In this document: positions 25,570 through 33,989 of the stretch, one piece after another | Layout of the letters: every line of letters begins with the position of its first letter | How positions within the stretch are numbered: the stretch's first letter is position 1 | NCBI GenBank assembly: GCA_016874935.1 | Contig: VGSS01000003.1 | Location: 1 to 56,399 of the forward strand | Direction: 5' to 3' | Length of the DNA stretch: 56,399 bases | From: Deltaproteobacteria bacterium | GTDB taxonomy: Bacteria > Desulfobacterota > BSN033 > UBA1163 | The notes under the pieces: generated by a model | Seen by the model: only the letters and a program-made list of their open reading frames with translations | Database searches by the model: none | What the model was told of the DNA's origin: nothing | Position numbers and translations under genes: made by a program

Positions 25570-27243
25570 ATTAGCAAGATTTTCGGGAATACCGTAGGCT
25601 TAAAAGCCAATCAAATCCGGAGGATCGAATATATCTACCGGAGGAAGATCCCGCCTCAGAAGATCGTCACTCCTGAAGTCGCACGCCTTTTGATAGAACT
25701 TTCGAATGAAATCCGTCGCCAGATCGGCATCCTTGTCGGAAGGAGAGGGTCGATTGAGATGGTCGTGGTCGGAGACCAGAGAGGGATAACGATCCCAGAT
25801 CTCTCCAGGTACCGGTCTGGAATTCCGCGTTTGAGGGGGTTGCGGCTAATACACACGCATCTTAAGGGAGAACCTCTAACAGAAGAAGATCTGACCGATC
25901 TCGCCCTCTTAAGGCTGGACATGATGGTTGCCCTGTTTGCCGATGGCAAGGGAGACCAAGAATCGGTCCACTCGGCTCATCTGCTTCCTGACAATCCCGA
26001 AAAGAGGGTGTGGGAGATCAACCCCCCGTCTTCGTTGAGGCAGTTGGATATCGATTTTCAAAAGTGGGTTCAGTCTCTCGAAGATCAATTTCAAAAGGGC
26101 CAGAGGGCGCTCTCCATTAGAGGGCCACGGGAAAAGGCCATCCTCCTATCGGTCAGCAGGGAGAAAAAGGAGATTTTGGAGAACTCGATGGAGGAGTTAA
26201 GAGACCTGACAGAATCGAGCGGCGTACGGGTGGCCGAAACCATCATCCAGAGGCCACAGAACATCTCCCAGTCCACCTTGATCGGAGAGGGGAAGTTAAA
26301 AGAGTTGCTCGTAAAATGTATGCAATTGGGGGTGGATCTGATCATCTTCGATCAGGACCTGACGCCCGGCCAGTTGGTCTCAATCTCTGACCGGACGGAA
26401 TTGAGAGTGATCGATCGGACGCAGCTCATTCTCGACATCTTTGCCCAGAGGGCCCATACAAGGGATGGCAAGACTCAGGTTGAACTGGCCCAGTTGAAAT
26501 ACCTCCTCCCGCGCCTGTCCAGAAAAACATTAGCCCTTTCAAGGCTAACCGGAGGAATTGGGGGCCGGGGACCGGGCGAGACAAAACTTGAGATTGATCG
26601 CCGGAGGGCGAGGGACAGGATCCATCTTCTTGAGAGGGAGCTGGAGAGTTTGAGCCGGAGGAGAGAGCAGAGAAGGGTTCTTCGGAAAAGGGCTGGAATC
26701 CCCGTCCTTTCGGTCATTGGATATACCAATGCCGGGAAGTCAACCCTTTTTAATCTTTTGACGAAAAGCCAGTTCAATATGGAGAATAAACTCTTTGCCA
26801 CGCTGGATACGGCCACACGAAGATTGAGGCTAATGAACTCCCTCCTGATGATGAAAAGGCAAGATGAAGTAGTGATCACCGATACGGTCGGTTTTATTAA
26901 GGACTTGCCCAGAGACCTGATGGGAGCCTTTCGACCCACCTTCGATGAGCTCAGGGAATCCGACTTATTGATTCATCTGGTCGATGTCAGCAGTCCGAGG
27001 CGTTATGATCACATGGAGGCGGTCGAAAAGATCCTTCTTGAACTGGGGCTGGAGGAGATTCCCAGATTTCTCGTTTTTAATAAAGAGGACAAATTGGATC
27101 AGGAGGAGGCGAGGGCGCTTTGCAAGAGATATGGAGCGGTTTCGATCTCTGCCCTCCGGCCTGAAAGCCTTGAGGATTTTTTTGAAGCTCTGGAAAAAAA
27201 GTTATGGGAGATCCGATCGCTTGGTCAAAAAATAAAAGTCTAA
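25570..27243 (+). CDS. hflX: GTPase HflX, apparent ATT start codon
   Basis: Ribosome-splitting/rescue GTPase. After an in-frame TGA at 25528, the frame has no ATG, GTG or TTG before TTG 25690, yet family-type N-terminal sequence (KIFGNTVGLKANQIRRIEY) begins right at an ATT at 25570. This codon is placed ideally behind AAAGGAGGGA (25557-25566), so I annotate ATT as start, giving 557 residues. The N-terminal HflX domain holds LIGEGKLKEL and FDQDLTPGQL, then GGIGGRGPGETKLE, and the G domain has GYTNAGKSTLFNLL, DTVGFIKDLP and NKEDKLD. The alternative start at 25690 would remove 40 conserved residues. It is probably co-transcribed with rtcA. Confidence 0.9.
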   Translation: MSKIFGNTVGLKANQIRRIEYIYRRKIPPQKIVTPEVARLLIELSNEIRRQIGILVGRRGSIEMVVVGDQRGITIPDLSRYRSGIPRLRGLRLIHTHLKGEPLTEEDLTDLALLRLDMMVALFADGKGDQESVHSAHLLPDNPEKRVWEINPPSSLRQLDIDFQKWVQSLEDQFQKGQRALSIRGPREKAILLSVSREKKEILENSMEELRDLTESSGVRVAETIIQRPQNISQSTLIGEGKLKELLVKCMQLGVDLIIFDQDLTPGQLVSISDRTELRVIDRTQLILDIFAQRAHTRDGKTQVELAQLKYLLPRLSRKTLALSRLTGGIGGRGPGETKLEIDRRRARDRIHLLERELESLSRRREQRRVLRKRAGIPVLSVIGYTNAGKSTLFNLLTKSQFNMENKLFATLDTATRRLRLMNSLLMMKRQDEVVITDTVGFIKDLPRDLMGAFRPTFDELRESDLLIHLVDVSSPRRYDHMEAVEKILLELGLEEIPRFLVFNKEDKLDQEEARALCKRYGAVSISALRPESLEDFFEALEKKLWEIRSLGQKIKV

Positions 27244-27420
27244 CGGTAAGGATCGCAAAGGCCGTATCGTTACATTGGAAATGACGTTTGTCGTTGTCGA
27301 AGCCCTGTACCATGATAGGTTCAGGGCGAAGCTCGTATCGAGACTCGTGGATCGAATCTGGATGCTCGATCATCGCTTTTCGAGCCTCTTGCTTCGATAC
27401 GAGCATCGTCACCCATAACC
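27243..27420. repeat. Composite repeat spacer upstream of guaB
   Basis: The left part (27243-27275) resembles one terminus of the 96-bp element (GGCCGTATCGTTAC). It then carries about 46 bases (27281-27328, including CCATGATAGGTTCAGGGCG) shared with the spacer at 53533-53581. The right part contains an inverted pair, GCTCGTATCGAG (about 27329) and TTCGATACGAGC (about 27394). No coding function seen. Confidence 0.6.
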
Positions 27421-27459
27421 GTTTGACTATAAGAATAAACGCCAACCAAACGACACCGG

Positions 27460-27488
27460 TTGACAAAGTGGGTTTGGTCTGATATATG
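27460..27488 (+). promoter_or_regulatory. Promoter for guaB
   Basis: TTGACA at 27460-27465, 17-base spacer, TATATG at 27483-27488; expected start site about 25 bases before the guaB ATG. GGAGAGG serves as ribosome binding region. It follows the repeat block directly. Confidence 0.55.
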
Positions 27489-27519
27489 AATAAAATCTTT
27501 CATATGGAGAGGATAGAGG

Positions 27520-28989
27520 ATGGAGAACCATCTGAACCATATTCCGGAATATCTCACTTTCGATGATGTCTTACTGATCCCCAATTTTTCGGGGGTCCTG
27601 CCAAAAGAGGTTGATATCAGCACGCAATTGACGCGAGAAATCCGTTTGAACATCCCTCTGGTCAGCGCCGCCATGGATACGGTGACTGAGGCGAGGACAG
27701 CCATTGCTATGGCTCAGGAGGGGGGAGTAGGCATCATCCACCGCAATCTCTCCATCACTAATCAAGCCACAGAAGTGGACAAGGTGAAGAAATCGGAAAG
27801 CGGAATGATCCTCCATCCCATCACCATGCATCCCGAACAGAGGATCCATGAAGCCTTGGAGGTCATGAGGAAATACCGGATCTCAGGGGTTCCCATCACC
27901 AAAGAGGGAAAGCTTGTCGGAATCCTCACCAACCGAGATCTCCGGTTTGAGAAGAGACTGGACGAGAAGATTTCGACGGTGATGACAAAGGACCGGCTCA
28001 TTACCGTGCCCGTGGGCACAACGCTCGATCAGGCCAAGGAGATCCTCCATAAGAACAGGATCGAGAAATTACTGGTCGTTGATGAGCATAATAACCTGAA
28101 AGGTTTGATTACGATCAAAGACATCGAAAAGATAAGAAAATACCCAAATTCGTGCAAAGACTCCCATGGCCGACTCCGGGTAGGAGCGGCAATCGGGCCG
28201 GGAAAGGACAGGGAGCAGAGAACAGAGGCGCTCATCCAGGCGGGGCTCGATGTCCTGGTCATCGATACCGCCCATGGCCATACGAAGGATGTCCTGGAGG
28301 CGATCCGTGACACGAAAAAGAATTTCCCGAATTGTCAGCTGATCGGCGGAAACATCGCTACGAAAGAGGGGATGCTCGATCTGATCAAAGCCGGGGTCGA
28401 CGGCGTCAAGGTCGGGGTAGGGCCAGGGTCGATCTGCACCACACGGATCGTCGCAGGAGTGGGCGTTCCCCAGCTCTCCGCGATTCTGGAGGTTGCCGAG
28501 GTCTCAAAGAAGCATGAAGTGCCCCTCATCGCCGACGGAGGCATTAAATTCTCCGGGGACGTCACCAAGGCCCTTGCGGCAGGAGCCCATTCGGCGATGA
28601 TCGGGAATCTTTTTGCCGGCGCTGACGAAAGCCCCGGTGAAATTGTGCTCTATCAAGGGCGAAGCTATAAGGTTTATCGGGGCATGGGATCTCTGGAGGC
28701 GATGAAGGAGGGGAGCAAGGATCGATATATGCAGGCGGATGTGGAGAGCGAAACGAAACTGGTTCCCGAAGGGATAGAGGGAAGGGTTCCGTATCGAGGG
28801 GCCATCTCTTTCTGCATCGATCAGCTCATCGGCGGGCTAAAGGCGGGCATGGGATATATGGGGGCGAAGGATATTGAGGAGTTGCGAAAAAAGGCCAGGT
28901 TCATCCGGATCACCTCCTCGGGATTGAAAGAGAGCCATGTCCATGATGTCATCATCACCAAGGAAGCTCCGAATTACCGACTGGAGTAG
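27520..28989 (+). CDS. guaB: IMP dehydrogenase
   Basis: NAD-dependent oxidation of IMP to XMP, the committed step of GMP synthesis. The 489-residue protein begins [17 protein letters not shown], has a CBS pair inserted at about residues 92-205 ([23 protein letters not shown] and the [14 protein letters not shown] unit), then the catalytic loop [11 protein letters not shown] with Cys306, and the flap region near MGSLEAM...SKDRYMQ. Normal length. guaA lies 3.2 kb downstream on the same strand, separated by two membrane/signalling genes. Confidence 0.96.
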   Translation: MENHLNHIPEYLTFDDVLLIPNFSGVLPKEVDISTQLTREIRLNIPLVSAAMDTVTEARTAIAMAQEGGVGIIHRNLSITNQATEVDKVKKSESGMILHPITMHPEQRIHEALEVMRKYRISGVPITKEGKLVGILTNRDLRFEKRLDEKISTVMTKDRLITVPVGTTLDQAKEILHKNRIEKLLVVDEHNNLKGLITIKDIEKIRKYPNSCKDSHGRLRVGAAIGPGKDREQRTEALIQAGLDVLVIDTAHGHTKDVLEAIRDTKKNFPNCQLIGGNIATKEGMLDLIKAGVDGVKVGVGPGSICTTRIVAGVGVPQLSAILEVAEVSKKHEVPLIADGGIKFSGDVTKALAAGAHSAMIGNLFAGADESPGEIVLYQGRSYKVYRGMGSLEAMKEGSKDRYMQADVESETKLVPEGIEGRVPYRGAISFCIDQLIGGLKAGMGYMGAKDIEELRKKARFIRITSSGLKESHVHDVIITKEAPNYRLE

Positions 28990-28992
28990 ACT

Positions 28993-29090
28993 CCGTTAGA
29001 AAGGATGGGGATTTACCCCCCCCCTTTTCTAAGATGAATATTATTATTTTTATGATTCCCGCCATGATGTCGGGATTTTCTAACGGGGTA
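28993..29090. repeat. CCGTTAGAAA inverted-repeat element
   Basis: Outer arms CCGTTAGAAA (28994-29003) and TTTTCTAACGGGG (29077-29087) flank an inner TCCCGCCATGATGTCGGGA hairpin (29057-29075). The arms are the same as at 14895-14936. It sits between the guaB stop and the next gene, could weaken read-through, and belongs to a dispersed family. Confidence 0.6.
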
Positions 29091-29109
29091 GAAAGGGGAA
29101 GGGTTCACC

Positions 29110-31050
29110 TTGAAAAAGACCATTTTACTCTTCCTCGTCATCATCCTCTCCCTGCTCTACTATCTGGGCTTTCTGACCCGAAAAGAGACTCTTCCGTTAT
29201 CGAAGGAATTCTTTTCCGCAGAGAGTCCCTCCTCGGGTGAACAGGCCCTGGATCTCAAAGGGGTGGGGTTGATCAAATCGAAGATAGCGGAAGGGAAACC
29301 GCTTTCGTTTGACGAGAAAGAGTTGGATCAGCTCTACCAACTGAAATTGGACAGGGGGATCCGGAACCTATCCGCTCTTTCTTTATTACTGACCCGGAAG
29401 GCCAAACAGGCCAGAGAAGCAGGCGACCTAAGTCGGGCCATTGAACTGGCGACCTATGCCAACACACTCTCGCCCGACGTTCCCCAACCCTATTTCGAAC
29501 TGGCCCGATCCCGCTTCCAAAACAAGCCGTTTCAACTCGATGAGGTTCTTCCTGAAATCCTTAAGGGATACAGGGCGAAGTTCCGCAATTATCCCGCTTC
29601 TCTGACCCTCTTTTACCATATCTTCTATATTTTCTCCAACGCCATCCTGATGGCTTTCATCATTTTCGGCATCGTCATCCTCTGGAAATACTTCCCCCTC
29701 TATTTCTATGACATCCGGAGAAATTTAACACAGAAGGTTTCCATTCTCTTCGTCAACGGCCTGAAGGTCTTCATCCTTTTCATTCCGTTCTTCCTGCGTC
29801 TCGATATCTTGTGGGCCATCCTCTTCTGGTCCATTCTGTTGTGGGGCTATGTGCCGGCAAAGGAGAGGCAATTTGCTGTAGTCTTTCTGATTGTATTAGT
29901 CTATCTTCCCTTCTTTCTCCGAACTTCCTCCTCTTTTTTAAACGGGCCTGATTCGGATATCATTCTGGAGATGAATGAGGCCAACCATGAAAACTGGGAT
30001 AAGGGGACTGAGGAGAAATTGAAGGCCTGGTCGCTCTCCCGTTCCGATGACCTGGGAGCCCTCTTCACCCTGGGCCTGGTCGAGAAGAAGCAGGGACGCT
30101 ACCCTCAGGCCGAAGACTTTTACCGGAGGGCGATCGAACGCGATCCAAATTTGAGCGATGCCTATTCCAATCTGGGAAATGTTTATCTGGCACAGAAGCA
30201 AATCCAGTTGGCCATTGCCTCCTATCAGCGGGCAATCGAGCTCAATCCGGATAAAGGATCCTACTACTACAATCTCTATCGCGCCTATACCCAGGAGACC
30301 TTTCTCTCCGAAAAGTCGGACAGGGCCTTCCAGAGGGCCAGACAACTCGATCCCGGATTAATCCAGTATTATTCCGCGATCGATTCTTCCAACATGAACC
30401 GGCTGGTGATCGATGAGGTCCTGAACACGCAAATGTTCTGGAGCAGATTTCTGGACCAGTATACCGGAAGGGAGGGATTATTATACCGCCTCTTTAATGC
30501 CTGGTTTGAGGGAATTCCTTCGGCCCTTCCTCTTCTGGCGCCCATTCTCTTCCTGGCCTTTCTCATCGGGATGTCGAGATATTCCAGGGCGAAGCGTTTC
30601 TTAACCCGGTGTCCCATGTGCGGAAGCGCCACCTATCGGTTCTATTTAGGCGCTTCGGAAACCCCGGAGCAGGAAATCATCTGTTTTAACTGTTATCGGC
30701 TTTTTGTCCAGAAAGAGAAGCTCCATCCCAAGATCATGGAGAAGAAATCCCTCCAGGCCAAATCATTTCAAAAGCAGAACCATTTTACAGGGAAATTTCT
30801 TTCCTACTTCCTGATTGGGTTCGTCGACCTGTGGAGAGGAGATCCGTTAAAGGGCCTCCTGCTCCTCTCACTCTTTTTCATCTTCATCCTGAGGTTTGTC
30901 TTCTGGAGCGGGGTTCTCCCGGAGTCGGGCCTGCAATCATCATTTTCCTATTGGGGTCTCTTTGTCTGGGGAGGTTTCTTCGGCCTGTTCTACTTCATCT
31001 CCTGTCGGCGGGTGCGGCGGCAAAAACCGGAGTTCGAGATCCCCAAATAA
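29110..31050 (+). CDS. Multi-pass membrane protein with TPR and zinc-ribbon segments
   Basis: 646-residue protein of unrecognised function starting at TTG 29110 behind GGGGAAGGG. In order: an N-terminal membrane anchor (about 3-20), a helical region with TPR-like units (about 85-150), two to four membrane helices (about 170-275), TPR repeats (GALFTLGLVEKKQGRYPQAE, then AYSNLGNVYLAQKQIQLAIASY), another membrane helix (about 475-490), a zinc-ribbon-like pair of knuckles CPMC (about 501) and CFNC (about 528), and two C-terminal membrane helices. It precedes the DUF4388 gene by 12 bases, suggesting joint function. Large TPR membrane proteins like this occur in Desulfobacterota, often without assigned roles. 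Confidence 0.7.
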   Translation: MKKTILLFLVIILSLLYYLGFLTRKETLPLSKEFFSAESPSSGEQALDLKGVGLIKSKIAEGKPLSFDEKELDQLYQLKLDRGIRNLSALSLLLTRKAKQAREAGDLSRAIELATYANTLSPDVPQPYFELARSRFQNKPFQLDEVLPEILKGYRAKFRNYPASLTLFYHIFYIFSNAILMAFIIFGIVILWKYFPLYFYDIRRNLTQKVSILFVNGLKVFILFIPFFLRLDILWAILFWSILLWGYVPAKERQFAVVFLIVLVYLPFFLRTSSSFLNGPDSDIILEMNEANHENWDKGTEEKLKAWSLSRSDDLGALFTLGLVEKKQGRYPQAEDFYRRAIERDPNLSDAYSNLGNVYLAQKQIQLAIASYQRAIELNPDKGSYYYNLYRAYTQETFLSEKSDRAFQRARQLDPGLIQYYSAIDSSNMNRLVIDEVLNTQMFWSRFLDQYTGREGLLYRLFNAWFEGIPSALPLLAPILFLAFLIGMSRYSRAKRFLTRCPMCGSATYRFYLGASETPEQEIICFNCYRLFVQKEKLHPKIMEKKSLQAKSFQKQNHFTGKFLSYFLIGFVDLWRGDPLKGLLLLSLFFIFILRFVFWSGVLPESGLQSSFSYWGLFVWGGFFGLFYFISCRRVRRQKPEFEIPK

Positions 31051-31062
31051 GAGGAGAAATCG

Positions 31063-32175
31063 ATGGCGCTTCAAGGGACACTGAAAGACTTCAGCATCAC
31101 CGAGATCATCCAGCTCATCGGGCAGCAGCTCAAAACAGGAGTCTTGAAGATACGCAGGGGAAAGAGTCTGGTCGAGATCTCTTTTGTCGACGGGATGATC
31201 GTCCACGTCTACTCCAATTACCGGGGAAAGAAAGACCTCATCGGCGAGATCCTGGTCAAGGCCCAGTTGATCACCGACGAACAACTCGAAAGGGTGCTGA
31301 AGGTCCAGAAAGAGACGCCCAAATATATAGGAGAGATTCTGGTCGAAATCGGATTGTTGACGAAAGAGGACATCCTGAAGGTGATCACGACTCAGATCTA
31401 TGAGACGATCTACGACCTTTTCTGGTGGGAGGATGGGACCTTCAATTTCGATCTCAAACTGGTGGAAAGTTATAAGAAGATTCCCTTCACCCTCAGCACG
31501 GAGCAGGTCCTGTTGAACATCCTCCGGATGGTGGATGAGGGGTCGGAGATTGAAAAAAAGATCTTTTCTCCTCACCTCGTCTTTCGAGAACCGCCTAGGA
31601 TAGAGGAGAAATCAGGAGGAGTCCTCTCCCCTCATGGCCTGATGAGCGAGAAGCTGACTTCGGAACAGGAGTTGATCCTGAACCTGGTCGATGGAACACG
31701 AACCGTCCAGGAAATCATCGACCGATGCCTTCTGGGGAAGTTCAACACCAGAGAGATCTTATTCAACCTCATGGAGATGGGTTTTATCGAGATGGTCGGG
31801 GTCCACACTCCGAGCCTCGTCAAGAAGGTGAGGACGATCAATTTTAGGGAAGCGCTGGCTTTCGTCTATTATGGCGCCTTTTTGATCTCAATCTTTTTCC
31901 TCCTGATCTACTTTAAACCCAATTTTTTGCGATTCTTCTGGGATTCGAAGATCGAGCGGGTCAATATCGAGACACCCGCTCTTTTCGTCCATCGAGTTCA
32001 ACTCGACCGGATCAAGAGCGCCCTGGAGATATTCTATCTGGAGAGAGGAGCCTATCCTCAAAGACTGGAGGAGCTGGCGGCTGCCCGGCTCATCCGGAAA
32101 GACGACCTCTTCTATCGTAAAGGCGTTTCCTATCAGTACGAGCTGAGAGATGGGAAATATATTTTGAAACATTGA
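31063..32175 (+). CDS. DUF4388 (PATAN-like) protein with a membrane segment and pseudopilin-like tail
   Basis: 370 residues. The N-terminal domain (MALQGTLKDFSITEIIQLIG...SGVLKIRRG-type pattern, here KTGVLKIRRGKSLVEISFVDG) matches DUF4388, a domain of delta-proteobacterial signalling and gliding proteins. A helical middle (residues 65-125) and a winged-helix-like part (about 200-245, LILNLVDGTRTVQEII) follow. Then come one membrane helix (about 270-285) and a C-terminal part (RIKSALEIFYLERGAYPQRL) like the periplasmic domain of T2SG/pseudopilin-related proteins. The role is inferred only as signalling or envelope-related. The start ATG has GAGGAG upstream, and the gene is coupled with the preceding TPR gene. 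Confidence 0.7.
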   Translation: MALQGTLKDFSITEIIQLIGQQLKTGVLKIRRGKSLVEISFVDGMIVHVYSNYRGKKDLIGEILVKAQLITDEQLERVLKVQKETPKYIGEILVEIGLLTKEDILKVITTQIYETIYDLFWWEDGTFNFDLKLVESYKKIPFTLSTEQVLLNILRMVDEGSEIEKKIFSPHLVFREPPRIEEKSGGVLSPHGLMSEKLTSEQELILNLVDGTRTVQEIIDRCLLGKFNTREILFNLMEMGFIEMVGVHTPSLVKKVRTINFREALAFVYYGAFLISIFFLLIYFKPNFLRFFWDSKIERVNIETPALFVHRVQLDRIKSALEIFYLERGAYPQRLEELAAARLIRKDDLFYRKGVSYQYELRDGKYILKH

Positions 32176-32233
32176 AGCAAGCCATTTCTGTTTATCACAT
32201 TCCTCTTTCATCCCATGATCCTGAAGGAAAAGA

Positions 32234-33793
32234 ATGGAGCGATCTTCAATCTTCGATAAGATACTTATACTCGATTTTGGCTCCCAATATACCCAGTTGA
32301 TCGCCCGTCGCGTGAGGGAATGCCGGATCTATAGCGAGATCCATTCCTACGATTTTCCCCTAAAGAGAATCAAAACCCTCTCCCCCAAAGGGATCATCCT
32401 CTCAGGAGGACCTTCCAGCGTTTATGAATCGGGAGCTCCTTATTGCGACCCTCAACTCCTGCGAATGGGAATTCCCATTTTAGGGATCTGTTATGGAATG
32501 CAATTGATCGGCGACCTGCTGGGAGGGGAGGTCGCCCATTCGGAGAAAAGGGAATACGGAAAGGCAAGATTGATCATTGCCCGCGGGGGAAAACTATTTA
32601 AAGGGATTGGAGAAAAAGGGAATTCACTCCAGGTGTGGATGAGCCATGGAGACCAGATCCGGAGGTTGCCCCCCGGTTTTCATGCGGTCGCCCATTCCGG
32701 CAACACACCCTTTGCCGCCATCGAAGATCGCCGGAGAAGGATCTACGGCCTTCAGTTTCATCCGGAGGTGGTCCATACCCGCAAAGGGATCGACCTCATC
32801 CGAAATTTTCTCTTCTGTGTGTGTGGATGTCAGCACCTCTGGGACATGCGGTCTTTTCTTGGAGAGACCGAAGGTGCTCTGAAGAAAAGAATCGGCTCGG
32901 GAAGAGTGGTCTGCGGCTTGAGCGGAGGGGTCGATTCCACGGTCGTCGCTCTTCTTCTCCATCGGGTGATCGGCGATCGTTTGCAATGTATCTTTGTGAA
33001 TAATGGACTGTTGAGACGGAATGAGGCAGAGCAGGTCATCGACCTCTTCAGCCGCCATTTTAATATTCCTCTCATCTATGTGGATGCCGAAGAGCGTTTT
33101 CTGAAACGGTTGAAGGGGGTGACCGATCCGGAAGAGAAGAGGAAGAAGATCGGGAGGGAGTTTATTGCCGTTTTCGAAAAGGAGGCGAGGAAAATCGGCG
33201 GGGTGAACTATCTGGCTCAGGGAACCCTCTATCCCGATGTGATCGAAAGCGTCTCATGGAAGGGGCCGTCCGCCACGATCAAAAGTCATCATAACGTCGG
33301 GGGATTGCCGGAGAAGATGAGATTGAGGCTGGTGGAACCCCTGCGGGAATTGTTTAAGGATGAGGTGAGAGAGCTGGGCAGGGAACTGGGTCTCCCCTCA
33401 TCGATGATCCACCGGCAGCCTTTTCCGGGGCCAGGGCTTGCCATCCGAATCATCGGAGAGGTCAATAAGGAAAGGCTGGAGATTTTGAGAGATGCGGATG
33501 AGATTGTCATGGAAGAGATGAGGAAGAACAATCTCCTCAATCGGGTTTGGCAATGCTTTGCGGTGCTGCTTCCCATCAAAACCGTGGGCGTAATGGGCGA
33601 TTTACGGACGTATGAAAATGTGGTTGCCTTACGGATCGTGGAAAGCCGGGATGGCATGACCGCAGATTGGGTGAAGCTGCCCCACCGGATCCTGGAACAG
33701 ATGGCCAACCGGATCATCAATGAGGTGAAGAAAGTGAACCGGGTGGTGTATGATATTAGTTCAAAGCCGCCCAGCACGATTGAATGGGAATAA
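32234..33793 (+). CDS. guaA: GMP synthase (glutamine-hydrolysing)
   Basis: Converts XMP to GMP using glutamine and ATP. The 519-residue protein has a class I amidotransferase domain ([20 protein letters not shown], nucleophile Cys86 in GICYGMQ, HPEVVHT for the His-Glu pair), an ATP pyrophosphatase domain with P-loop [12 protein letters not shown], and the C-terminal dimerisation domain ending [14 protein letters not shown]. Length and all landmarks are normal. It follows the DUF4388 gene by 58 bases and is 196 bases ahead of dnaE. Confidence 0.97.
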   Translation: MERSSIFDKILILDFGSQYTQLIARRVRECRIYSEIHSYDFPLKRIKTLSPKGIILSGGPSSVYESGAPYCDPQLLRMGIPILGICYGMQLIGDLLGGEVAHSEKREYGKARLIIARGGKLFKGIGEKGNSLQVWMSHGDQIRRLPPGFHAVAHSGNTPFAAIEDRRRRIYGLQFHPEVVHTRKGIDLIRNFLFCVCGCQHLWDMRSFLGETEGALKKRIGSGRVVCGLSGGVDSTVVALLLHRVIGDRLQCIFVNNGLLRRNEAEQVIDLFSRHFNIPLIYVDAEERFLKRLKGVTDPEEKRKKIGREFIAVFEKEARKIGGVNYLAQGTLYPDVIESVSWKGPSATIKSHHNVGGLPEKMRLRLVEPLRELFKDEVRELGRELGLPSSMIHRQPFPGPGLAIRIIGEVNKERLEILRDADEIVMEEMRKNNLLNRVWQCFAVLLPIKTVGVMGDLRTYENVVALRIVESRDGMTADWVKLPHRILEQMANRIINEVKKVNRVVYDISSKPPSTIEWE

Positions 33794-33989
33794 GGTGAAG
33801 AAATATCGAAATCCGAAGCGCGAAATTCGAAACAATATCAAATGACCAAATTTTAAATATTTGAAACAAATCGGAATTTAGAAACTTTGAATTTTGAACA
33901 TTCGAATTTGTCCTTCGACAAGCTCAGGATGGTGAGCAAAGTCGAACCATTTCGGATTTCGATATTCGAATTTCGGATTTAGGAGAGAT
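33794..33989. repeat. AT-rich inverted repeat spacer between guaA and dnaE
   Basis: Left part has CGAAATCCGAAGCGCGAAAT (33807-33826) and right part has TTTCGGATTTCGATATTCGA (33950-33969), roughly complementary. Between them are AAATTTTAAATATTTG and GTCCTTCGACAAGCTCAGGA, the latter a known style of bacterial intergenic repeat. No gene or clear promoter seen. Confidence 0.55.
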
